Assembly (NCBI GenBank): GCA_964421595.1
Contig: CAYQXY010000009.1
Location: 1-64,000, forward strand
Length of the DNA: 64,000 nt
Origin: PXAP01 sp964421595
GTDB lineage: Bacteria; Bacteroidota; Bacteroidia; Bacteroidales; PUMT01
Reading direction: 5' to 3'
Position numbers and translations under genes: made by a program. Of the stretch, positions 47,278 to 55,180 are shown piece by piece. The notes beneath the pieces were generated by a model. It worked only from the letters and a program-made list of their open reading frames with translations. It made no database searches and was not told where the DNA came from. Positions within the stretch are counted from its first letter, which is position 1, and the number at the start of each line of letters is the position of its first letter.

Positions 47278-48000
47278 ATGGAAAAGATGATCAGTATTAA
47301 AAATCTGGTAAAGAATTATAAGATAGGTACAATTGTTGTCAGGGCTCTGCGCTCAATTTCTATTGACATAAATAAAAATGAGTATGTTGCTATCATGGGG
47401 CCTTCAGGCTCGGGAAAATCAACCCTGATGAATATAATCGGTTGTCTTGATACTCCAACAGACGGACAGTACATCCTGAATAATACAGATGTGAGTAAAC
47501 TGATAGATAATCAGCTTGCTGAAATACGGAACAAGGAGATCGGGTTTGTTTTTCAGACATTTAACCTGCTTCCACGTTACACCGCATTTGAGAATGTCAT
47601 GCTTCCTCTTGTATATGCAGGAAAATCGAAGGCAGAAAGGGTTTCCCGTGCTAATGAAGTGATGGAGAGCGTGGGGCTGACCGACAGGGTTACCCACAGG
47701 CCCAATGAACTTTCGGGTGGTCAGCGGCAGAGAGTTGCGGTAGCAAGGGCACTTGTAAACAACCCTTCAATAATACTGGCTGATGAACCTACAGGGAACC
47801 TTGATTCAAAGACATCAATAGATATTATGGCTCTCTTCGAAGATATCCATAAAAATGGTAATACCATTATACTTGTCACCCATGAAGAAGATATAGCCAG
47901 ACATGCTCACCGGATTATCAGATTGCGTGACGGAGAGATAGAATCTGATAAAATAAATGAAAATCCCGTTAAACTTAATTCACCAGTTTCTGCTGTCTAA
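47278..48000 (+). CDS. LolD/MacB-type ABC transporter ATPase
   Basis: A 240-residue ATPase with Walker A GPSGSGKST, the Q-loop FVFQTFNLLP, the signature LSGGQRQR, Walker B ILADEPTGNLD and the H-loop THEED. The sequence belongs to the LolD/MacB/FtsE group that powers FtsX-like permeases for lipoprotein release, efflux or cell division. No permease gene is adjacent, so its partner lies elsewhere. A perfect 18-bp palindrome follows its stop codon. Confidence 0.92.
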   Translation: MEKMISIKNLVKNYKIGTIVVRALRSISIDINKNEYVAIMGPSGSGKSTLMNIIGCLDTPTDGQYILNNTDVSKLIDNQLAEIRNKEIGFVFQTFNLLPRYTAFENVMLPLVYAGKSKAERVSRANEVMESVGLTDRVTHRPNELSGGQRQRVAVARALVNNPSIILADEPTGNLDSKTSIDIMALFEDIHKNGNTIILVTHEEDIARHAHRIIRLRDGEIESDKINENPVKLNSPVSAV

Positions 48001-48047
48001 AGGCTTTTTGAACAATATTACCGGTTTCCGGTTTATCAGTTAATGCA

Positions 48048-48065
48048 ATACCCCTGCAGGGGTAT
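48048..48065. promoter_or_regulatory. 18-bp perfect palindrome before the adenosyltransferase gene
   Basis: ATACCCCTGCAGGGGTAT is a perfect inverted repeat centred 30 nt upstream of the ATG at 48087. Its ATACCCC...GGGGTAT arms resemble operators of CsoR/RcnR-type metal or sulphur sensors. It could instead be a hairpin at the end of the ATPase transcript, although no T run follows. Confidence 0.5.
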
Positions 48066-48086
48066 AGTGGTAAAATAATTTAACAG

Positions 48087-48641
48087 ATGAAGATATATAC
48101 AAAAACCGGAGATACAGGTGATACTTCACTTATAGGAGGCAGAAGGGTGCCAAAATACGACAACAGGATTGAAGCATATGGTACTGTAGATGAATTGATT
48201 TCCTGGATCGGACTAATAAGGGATCAGGATATTGATCCCTCAGTTGTTGAAACAATGCTTGTCATTCAGGATAAGTTAATGGTTTGTGCTTCAATTCTTG
48301 CTGCTGATTGTGAAGATTGTCCTGCCAGGATACCTGAACTTAAAGATTCAGACACAGAATTCCTTGAACAATCAATTGACAGGATGGAGACTGAATTACA
48401 GCCGCTTTCCTCATTCATACTCCCTGGTGGTCATACCATTGTCTCATGGTGTCATATTGCAAGGAGTGTATGCAGGCGGGCTGAACGGAATACTCTGAAA
48501 CTTTCTGTTGAATTCACCGTTGAACCTAATGTTGTAAGGTATCTGAACAGGTTATCAGATTATTTATTCGTTTTATCCCGAAAACTGGGGAAGGATTTTA
48601 ATGCAGTTGAAATTCCATGGAAACCGGGCTTGGAAATATGA
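48087..48641 (+). CDS. Cob(I)alamin adenosyltransferase, PduO type
   Basis: A 184-residue ATP:corrinoid adenosyltransferase that makes adenosylcobalamin. The N-terminal ATP-binding YTKTGDTGDTSLIGG, the DELISWIG region and the C-terminal RSVCRRAERNTL motif with the corrinoid-contacting Arg residues are typical of PduO/MMAB. No other cobalamin gene is nearby, so it likely serves B12-dependent enzymes elsewhere (for example methylmalonyl-CoA mutase). A perfect palindrome lies 22 bp upstream. Confidence 0.95.
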   Translation: MKIYTKTGDTGDTSLIGGRRVPKYDNRIEAYGTVDELISWIGLIRDQDIDPSVVETMLVIQDKLMVCASILAADCEDCPARIPELKDSDTEFLEQSIDRMETELQPLSSFILPGGHTIVSWCHIARSVCRRAERNTLKLSVEFTVEPNVVRYLNRLSDYLFVLSRKLGKDFNAVEIPWKPGLEI

Positions 48642-48659
48642 ATTATTTTTTTACATTTG
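48630..48659 (+). promoter_or_regulatory. Bacteroidota promoter of the DUF2795 gene
   Basis: A TTG at 48630-48632 and TACATTTG at 48652-48659 are separated by 19 nt, matching the Bacteroidota housekeeping pattern TTG-N19-TAnnTTTG. The implied start site leaves a leader of about 35-40 nt before the ATG at 48703. This is the cleanest promoter in the window. Confidence 0.65.
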
Positions 48660-48702
48660 CACCACTTTATTAAAAAGTACGTAATTAAATTTAAACGGAG
48701 AT

Positions 48703-48924
48703 ATGTATTGGACGCTTGAATTGGCTTCAAAGCTGGAAGACGCTCCCTGGCCGGCTACAAAGGATGAGTTGATCGATTATGCAATGAGATCGGGTGCTCC
48801 CCTCGAGGTGATTGAAAATCTCCAGGAGATCGAAGATGAAGGTGAGATCTATGAAAGCATTGAAGATATTTGGCCTGACTATCCAAGTAAAGACGATTTC
48901 TTTTTCAATGAAGACGAATATTGA
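48703..48924 (+). CDS. DUF2795 domain-containing protein
   Basis: A 73-residue acidic protein. The segment DAPWPATKDELIDYAMRSGAP and the following ENLQEIEDEGEIYESIEDIWPDYP are characteristic of the short DUF2795 family widespread in Bacteroidota. Function is unknown; the acidic, helical composition suggests a small cytosolic binding partner. It has its own promoter just upstream and ends 2 bp before the convergent OstA-like gene. Confidence 0.88.
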   Translation: MYWTLELASKLEDAPWPATKDELIDYAMRSGAPLEVIENLQEIEDEGEIYESIEDIWPDYPSKDDFFFNEDEY

Positions 48925-48926
48925 GC

Positions 48927-50852
48927 TTATTTTCTGAATACATCGTCAGCGGAAACCGGACGCAGATGATCCAGCCATTGAAAATTATTTAAAATCCTTT
49001 CTTCTTCTGTCACATTTTCCAAAGGAAATAGATTAGAATCTACATCTTTCAGAAATATTATCCTGTCAGGCTTGTTTTCCCTGAGATAAATAACGAGGCT
49101 CGCGCTTGCGGCCTTATTAATTCCTATTATTTCATCATTTTCAAGAGGGTAATACAAAGTTTCAGCATTACCATCGACATTTACCCTGTAAAGTTCGCCA
49201 TCCCTGATTATGCCGACAATATCCTTCCCTTTTATCTGATTATACAATCCCTCCTGTTCTTCAGAAACAATAAATGCTGTGTTTTTCATTATTATACGGT
49301 CCAGATCTCCATCGAGAGAATGGACTTCCATGAATTCGGCCGAAAGCTGACTCTCGTCCGACCATATAACTGGCTGGCCGAACATGTATATTATGGAATC
49401 CCGCATATTGTAATATATTGAATCGCATTTTCCCTGCATTTCGTTGCTGAAAAACCTTGCCCCGTAATAGGCGACCATTATCCTTACACTGTCAGTTTCC
49501 TGTCCGTTTAGTACTGGCGAAATAGTATCACCGGCGGCAACAGGTATTGTGTCGGCACCGGCGACAGATTGCCCGGCAACTGCTTGCCCTGCATCAATGG
49601 AAGGTGTTTCCCCGGCAGCAGCCTGCCCTTTGTTAATTTCGTCGACTGGTGATTTGCCGGAAACAGTATCGACGGCAGCAGTCTGCCCTGCAGGAGGTTC
49701 CCCGGCAGCAGCCTGCCCTTTGTTAATTTCGTCGGCGGTAGTTTTGCCGGCAGTGGGATCGTCAACAAATATACCTGTCTGATTTGCAGGAATCGAATCG
49801 GGACCTTCTGTAACCATTATCGGTGTGTCTGCTGTTCCGGTTATTGTCAGTTCATAAGGGCCAACGGCATCATTCAATACCGGGAGATTGTCCCTGCTGC
49901 TGAGCTGCAACCATGAACGCAGGGTATCGGCATGCATGTAAAGGGTGTCATTATCGGACATCTGTATAAGTAATGCCCTGTCTGTTACCATAGTCTGTTC
50001 CCGTTCCCGCACAAACCTGGCATAATCACCTTTTATAATTATCCTTTCAACAGTGTCGGTCACTTCTACATTTAAAAAGGCTCTGCCGAATCCCTGGCCG
50101 TTATCATAAAATATGCTGTCAGCGGCTAGTACCTGGTTGTTGTTCCTGATCTGTGCATTTTCATTGAACTGGGAAATATCGGTCTGAGTATCATACCATC
50201 CGTTCTCACAGTAAATGTTGACTTCTTCACCAAGGATGGTAGTGGGGCCGAGAAAATATGCAACCTCGGTTACTGTATTGTATCTGAGTGTATCAGATTT
50301 TATTACATAATCGGGATTGGTTATTACAACACTGTCATTGAAAAAGAACATCTTTTCCCTGGTATAGTAATAGCCCTTTACACTTTCCAGTCTGTTATCT
50401 CCATTAATTACAACTCCCCGGTTAGGGTAATATCCAAAATCATTGGCAAGATCAAAGTCAAGGAAATCAGTAGTAAGAGTTGTCTCTCTGTCGGTCAGCC
50501 TCACATTCCGGCGAACTTCGGCATACCTGGTGTTCCCGTTGTAAACAAGCCGTTCGCCATAAAGATGCAGTGTATCACCCTGATTGATATGTACATTGCC
50601 AAAGGCATGTACCATATTGGCATTCGCAAACCTGTGGGCACTGTCACATTGCATGTGAACACCCTCGTGTCTAAGCCGGACATTGCCTATTAGCCGTATA
50701 AGGTCTGAGGGCATACCTGCATAAGGCCCCTGGCCATCATCAGCATTCAGTATCTCAATCTGGGCAGGTCTTTTCCGGCCCTCCTGGGCAGCAATTTCCG
50801 GATTATAAACGAACAGAAGGCTTAACAAAAGTAATAACAGGGGATGATCCAT
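48927..50852 (-). CDS. OstA-like protein (LptA/LptD N-terminal domain type)
   Basis: A 641-residue exported protein. The signal peptide (MDHPLLLLLLSLLFVYNPEIAAQ, given here as a whole only by position 1-23) is followed by OstA/LptA-like beta-jellyroll repeats (GNVRLRHEGV, FGNVHINQGDTL, RYAEVRRNVRL). The family takes part in LPS transport across the periplasm. The middle (about residues 360-450) is a Pro/Ala/Gly-rich linker containing a 30-residue repeat. I chose the ATG at 50852; a GTG extends the frame to 50879. It is last in a row of envelope chaperone genes. Confidence 0.85.
   Translation of the reverse strand: MDHPLLLLLLSLLFVYNPEIAAQEGRKRPAQIEILNADDGQGPYAGMPSDLIRLIGNVRLRHEGVHMQCDSAHRFANANMVHAFGNVHINQGDTLHLYGERLVYNGNTRYAEVRRNVRLTDRETTLTTDFLDFDLANDFGYYPNRGVVINGDNRLESVKGYYYTREKMFFFNDSVVITNPDYVIKSDTLRYNTVTEVAYFLGPTTILGEEVNIYCENGWYDTQTDISQFNENAQIRNNNQVLAADSIFYDNGQGFGRAFLNVEVTDTVERIIIKGDYARFVREREQTMVTDRALLIQMSDNDTLYMHADTLRSWLQLSSRDNLPVLNDAVGPYELTITGTADTPIMVTEGPDSIPANQTGIFVDDPTAGKTTADEINKGQAAAGEPPAGQTAAVDTVSGKSPVDEINKGQAAAGETPSIDAGQAVAGQSVAGADTIPVAAGDTISPVLNGQETDSVRIMVAYYGARFFSNEMQGKCDSIYYNMRDSIIYMFGQPVIWSDESQLSAEFMEVHSLDGDLDRIIMKNTAFIVSEEQEGLYNQIKGKDIVGIIRDGELYRVNVDGNAETLYYPLENDEIIGINKAASASLVIYLRENKPDRIIFLKDVDSNLFPLENVTEEERILNNFQWLDHLRPVSADDVFRK
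49608..49734 (-). repeat. 90-bp period direct repeat inside the OstA-like gene
   Basis: A 37-bp block at 49608-49644 recurs exactly at 49698-49734. In protein this gives DEINKGQAAAGE twice within an Ala/Gly/Pro/Thr-rich linker, with related shorter GQ-AAG units around it. The 90-bp period keeps the reading frame. Confidence 0.85.
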
Positions 50853-50863
50853 TTTATTGAAGA

Positions 50864-52228
50864 CTATCTGCCTACCCACTCTTCTCCGGCAAAGCCGCAG
50901 TTTCGATAAGCTTCATCAATCCTTATGTATGTATTTGCCCGTTTTTCGGCAACCCATTCCTGGAGGATCTTCTGCCTTTTCTGTTCAAGAGTCATCTGCA
51001 TCAAATATGAATAGTCATCTTTAAGATTGGCTCTGTGCGGAGCAGTCTGCGATTCAAGGAACAGAATCTTGTAAAAAAGTTTGCCTCTCCCACCATCCAT
51101 CCGTGATTCAAGAGGCTCAGATATTTCACCAACTGACATATCCCTGACAGCTTCATACTGGACAGGATTTAGCTGATCCAGTTCAAACCTGGAACCTCCC
51201 GTATTTGGATTAATTACAAGTCCCCCGTTCATCCTCGTATCATCATCCTGTGTATGTCTTATTGCAGCAATCCTGAAGCTGATGGTATCACTGCGTATAG
51301 CACCGGCCAGTGAATCCAGATAGGAAATTGCGTCTTCCTTGGCCTGTTCAGTTGCCTCTGCCCTGATCAGGATATGTCTTGCATTTACCTGTTCTCCCTG
51401 CCTGTCAATAAGCTGGGCAATATGAAAACCAAAGTCAGTCTCAAAAACAGGAGAAACTTTATCATCCCTTAGCGAGAAAACTACATTGGCAAATTCAGGT
51501 GCAAGATTAGCCCGTGACATATAACCCAATTCACCACCCCTGCGGGCTGAACCGGGATCCTGTGAATAAAGAACAGCCATGGTTGAAAAGCTCTCTCCGT
51601 TAATAATCCTCTGTCTTATCTCATTTAATCTCTGCCTGATCCTGAAGTTTTCGGCCTCGCTGAACTCGGGATATCTGACAATTCTCCTTATCTCCACTTC
51701 AGATGGTATCAATGGTATTTCATCCTCTGAAAGGCTGTTAAAATACCTCCTTACTTCTGCCGGTGTTGCAGTGATGTTTCCAATTATCTCATCCTGCATA
51801 TAGCTTGTAATGAGCTGGTCACGTACAATATCCCTGAAGTCTTCCCTTATCTCAAGTATACTCTTATTGTAATAATCTTCAAGCTTCTGTTCCGAACCGA
51901 TCTGCTGGATGAAAAACTGCAGCCTCCGGCTTAATTCAGATTCAACTTCAGCGTCTGTAACTTCAATAGAGTCAACAATGGCCTGATTCAATAACAATCT
52001 TTGTACAAGGTAATTCTCAATTAATTCACATCTTGATTCACTTGTCTGGACATAGCCCTGTGCCTGCATCTGCACTAATTCGTTTTCTATCTCAGACTGC
52101 AATACAATGCTGTTCCCGACAACAGCTACAATTCTGTCTACGACTCTCTCCTGGGCCACCAGGGAATGAAATCCGGTAACTATAAACACAGCTAAAGCAA
52201 AAAAGGTGATTCGGATCTTATTAAACAT
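50864..52228 (-). CDS. SurA-like peptidylprolyl isomerase/chaperone
   Basis: A 454-residue periplasmic protein. A signal peptide (1 to about 25, ending VAQ) and a SurA N-terminal domain (VDRIVAVVGNSIVLQSEIE) are followed by two parvulin rotamase regions. The first, about 175-275, contains GESFSTMAVLYSQDPGSA and GELGYMSR. The second, from about 285, begins ARHILIR and is more diverged. It should escort outer-membrane proteins. It lies between another parvulin-like gene and the OstA-like gene. Confidence 0.93.
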   Translation of the reverse strand: MFNKIRITFFALAVFIVTGFHSLVAQERVVDRIVAVVGNSIVLQSEIENELVQMQAQGYVQTSESRCELIENYLVQRLLLNQAIVDSIEVTDAEVESELSRRLQFFIQQIGSEQKLEDYYNKSILEIREDFRDIVRDQLITSYMQDEIIGNITATPAEVRRYFNSLSEDEIPLIPSEVEIRRIVRYPEFSEAENFRIRQRLNEIRQRIINGESFSTMAVLYSQDPGSARRGGELGYMSRANLAPEFANVVFSLRDDKVSPVFETDFGFHIAQLIDRQGEQVNARHILIRAEATEQAKEDAISYLDSLAGAIRSDTISFRIAAIRHTQDDDTRMNGGLVINPNTGGSRFELDQLNPVQYEAVRDMSVGEISEPLESRMDGGRGKLFYKILFLESQTAPHRANLKDDYSYLMQMTLEQKRQKILQEWVAEKRANTYIRIDEAYRNCGFAGEEWVGR

Positions 52229-52241
52229 TTCTCTCGTTTTA

Positions 52242-53075
52242 TTAATAATATTGATATGCGTTTTTACTTAATCCTTCTGTGAAGACATTCTTTTCCAGTT
52301 CATTTAGTAACTGAATTTTTCTTTTGTTTAGTATGATACTTTCGATTTTTTGACGTGCTAAAGAAATAGGCATTGGTCCGCGCGCAGCCCTGTATTCTTT
52401 TAAACCAACAAAATAGTGAAAATCAGAATCGGATACCCTGATATGGTCAACATTTGAAATATTATTTGGATTAAAAGACCCCTCCGGGAGTTCATTGAGT
52501 ATTTCATCAAGGTAGATCCAGTTATCATTGAACCAGTAATAACTCACTGCATGCTCGTTTCTGTAGTTCTCGATCTGCAATAGCTCATCGTCAGACCTGA
52601 AGAATGTAAGCAGTCTGTCCCTGTCTGGAGCATCAATCGGAACTTTCAGGAAGATACCCCGTACGGCAGGTTTTTCCAGCATGAAATTAACACTGTGGCT
52701 TTCATAATACTCCTGAAGTTCATCATGGTTAATTGTTGAATCCAGCCTCTGGTTGAGCAAATGTTGCTGGTATTTGTATATAAGCAAGGATGCCCTGAAT
52801 TCGGCTATCTCCTTATCAATATTTTTGTCAGTTTCAGGAAGATTGTGTTCTGCCAGCTTCAGAAAAAGCTGGTTGCGTATCCATTTGTCAATATAACCCC
52901 GGGCCATGTTTATACTATCAGCCTCGCATATGCCAGGAGGGAAAATACGTACAAGGTCTTCCCTGTACAAATAATTATTGTAGACTTTTGCAAGCGGCTC
53001 CTGTTGCCTGTTATTAAAGCTGGTACATGAAACAGAAAGTAAAACAACCAAGAACAATAAAACTGATAGCCTCAT
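52242..53075 (-). CDS. Parvulin-like lipoprotein, probable chaperone
   Basis: A 277-residue protein with a lipoprotein signal (LLSVSC, Cys17 from this start). A SurA-type N-terminal helical domain follows (KVYNNYLYREDLVRIFP ... KWIRNQLFLKLAEHNLPE). The rotamase region after residue 130 is poorly conserved, so isomerase activity is doubtful. I chose the ATG at 53075; the frame extends three codons to a TTG. It is 13 bp before the SurA-like gene and 11 bp after the large isomerase gene. Confidence 0.8.
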   Translation of the reverse strand: MRLSVLLFLVVLLSVSCTSFNNRQQEPLAKVYNNYLYREDLVRIFPPGICEADSINMARGYIDKWIRNQLFLKLAEHNLPETDKNIDKEIAEFRASLLIYKYQQHLLNQRLDSTINHDELQEYYESHSVNFMLEKPAVRGIFLKVPIDAPDRDRLLTFFRSDDELLQIENYRNEHAVSYYWFNDNWIYLDEILNELPEGSFNPNNISNVDHIRVSDSDFHYFVGLKEYRAARGPMPISLARQKIESIILNKRKIQLLNELEKNVFTEGLSKNAYQYY

Positions 53076-53086
53076 ATTCGTCAAAC

Positions 53087-55078
53087 TTAATTAATTCCTG
53101 ATAAAACGTCATTATTGATTATTACATTGTATTTATTGCGGAGTTCGGTTAACCACCTCTGTTCTACGAACTCCTGGTAGTCTGCAAGTACCTCTGTCCG
53201 TACCTCCTCAAGGGTACTGGGCTTTGGTTCATTGATATTTTCAATCAGTACAAACTGATATTTGTCCTTTGTGCTGATAATGTCTGATAATCCTTCATTC
53301 CATTCTACACTGTCAGTTACTTCCCTGTCGCCAGGCTGAAATTCGCCCTTTTCCACGGTGATGATATCCTCATCTGACCGGCGGTTAATGCGGTCAATTA
53401 TCCAGTTATTGTCCCTTTCTTTTCCAAACCAGTTTCTTCTGCATGCTCTCCAGAGGCCCCTTCTTGCAGTCTGTCTGTCATCAGCAGTAAATATGCTGGC
53501 TGAAACTGCCGGTTTCTGTAAATAGTTCTCTTTGTTCTTCTGATAGAACTCAACTAATCCTGAGCTGTCAGACTGTAACCCGGTCCACACCACCCTGTCG
53601 GTAATCTCATAGAACAACAGGCCATCTTCATATTCCTGCATAATCAACCTGAATTCAGGATACTTGTCCTCAAGTCTGCTTTCCTCATAATCAACAAGCC
53701 ATGAATTCACAAAGTCACTGTACAGGATATCAATATATTCTTCCAGCGGCCATGGATTTACGCCGGGAGCATGCTTAACAATATAATCAGCAAATGCTTT
53801 CTGCGTGATCTTCTGGTCGTTTACCGAAAAAAGGACATTGTTTAATGACACACCGGACGGAACACTCCATGTTCCGCTAAATATGCTGTTGTCGGTTATA
53901 CTGCGGAAAATATCCAGCGATGCCCGATTCTCATTGAATTCAAGTTCATCTTTAAGCTTTTCAGCCATGGACTCCATGATCAGGTCATAACGCTTGTCGG
54001 TTGACTGCCTGATCTGTTCCTTCAGGTCATTTTTTATTTCGTTATACGGTGGTATTTCTCTGCGGTCAATCAATTTAATTATATGCCAGCCAAAATCGGT
54101 CTTCACAGGTTCGGAAATATCACCCTGGTTCTCTATTGCAAATGCTGCTGTTTCAAATTCAGGCACGATCCACCCTGAACCAAACCAGGGCAGTTTTCCT
54201 CCATCACCAGAAGTATTGGCATCAGTAGAGAAGTCCCTTGCCGTAAGCTCAAAATCATATCCATGCAGAAGGTCCTGATAAATTTCCTTTATTCTCTTTT
54301 CGGCATCTGCTTCATCATACTGGTTAAATCCTGTCATTATATGGGCCACCCTGATCTCTCCCCTGGATTTTCTTTTGTCTTCCACCCTGATCAGATGATA
54401 ACCAAAAGTTGTGCGCACCGGCATACTTAATTCTCCAGGTACGGCATTGTAAACATAGTTTTCAAATGCATACGGCATTTGCAGGGCAGTAAAATAACCC
54501 AGATTTCCTGAATTATTCTTTGCCGAAGGGTCGTCAGAGGTCGCACGGGCAACAACCTCAAAATTTTCATTCCCAATAAGAATCCTTTCCCTGATCTGCA
54601 TGGTTTTTTCCCAGGCTAAAAGAGTATCTTCCGGATTGTGTCCGGGAGGAAGCTTCACAAGAATATGACTGGCATTGACATCATAAAGCAATCTTTCGTA
54701 AGCTTCCGCGGCCAGTTTTTCTTCCATTTCATTATCGCTGAGGTAGGGGATTGCAAGTTTCTTCCTGTACCCGGCAAGTTCATTCCGGAAGGCATCCTCT
54801 TCATGAATACCTTCATGTCTTGCATGTGTTACCTTGAGATGGAAATCTATAAAAAGATCAAGGAATTCCCGGACTGGCTGTGGCTCAGTGTCAGATGAGT
54901 TTTTTTTCCATATCCTCAGAAACTCAGACTTTGTAATTTCTCTGTCGTCTACAACCAGCAACACATCTTCTTTTTGAAGTGAAAATGATGCAGCCGGAAG
55001 AAAGAGAAAATAAAGTACAAGTAAAACAGAGTACAATCTGCCAGGTTTAACTTTAATTATTTTCAATTCTGAATGCAT
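53087..55078 (-). CDS. Large peptidylprolyl isomerase with two parvulin domains
   Basis: A 663-residue exported protein with a signal anchor (about 12-32) and an N-terminal SurA-like helical part. Two PpiC rotamase domains follow: about 130-235 (ASHILVKLPPGHNPED, SGNLGYFTALQMP, FGYHLIRVED) and about 240-340 (RVAHIMTGFNQYDEAD, DGGKLPWFGSGWIVPEFE, FGWHIIKLID). A long C-terminal helical part completes it. It is probably a periplasmic folding factor for outer-membrane or T9SS proteins. I chose the ATG at 55078, because the extension to 55150 puts charged residues before the signal. Confidence 0.92.
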   Translation of the reverse strand: MHSELKIIKVKPGRLYSVLLVLYFLFLPAASFSLQKEDVLLVVDDREITKSEFLRIWKKNSSDTEPQPVREFLDLFIDFHLKVTHARHEGIHEEDAFRNELAGYRKKLAIPYLSDNEMEEKLAAEAYERLLYDVNASHILVKLPPGHNPEDTLLAWEKTMQIRERILIGNENFEVVARATSDDPSAKNNSGNLGYFTALQMPYAFENYVYNAVPGELSMPVRTTFGYHLIRVEDKRKSRGEIRVAHIMTGFNQYDEADAEKRIKEIYQDLLHGYDFELTARDFSTDANTSGDGGKLPWFGSGWIVPEFETAAFAIENQGDISEPVKTDFGWHIIKLIDRREIPPYNEIKNDLKEQIRQSTDKRYDLIMESMAEKLKDELEFNENRASLDIFRSITDNSIFSGTWSVPSGVSLNNVLFSVNDQKITQKAFADYIVKHAPGVNPWPLEEYIDILYSDFVNSWLVDYEESRLEDKYPEFRLIMQEYEDGLLFYEITDRVVWTGLQSDSSGLVEFYQKNKENYLQKPAVSASIFTADDRQTARRGLWRACRRNWFGKERDNNWIIDRINRRSDEDIITVEKGEFQPGDREVTDSVEWNEGLSDIISTKDKYQFVLIENINEPKPSTLEEVRTEVLADYQEFVEQRWLTELRNKYNVIINNDVLSGIN

Positions 55079-55180
55079 GAATACCCTTTTTAATTTGACA
55101 TGTGATAATCCCTCCTGTAAAATAAACAACCATGAATTACACATGTTCACCGTCCCGGCGAAACTCTTTTATGCAGTTGG

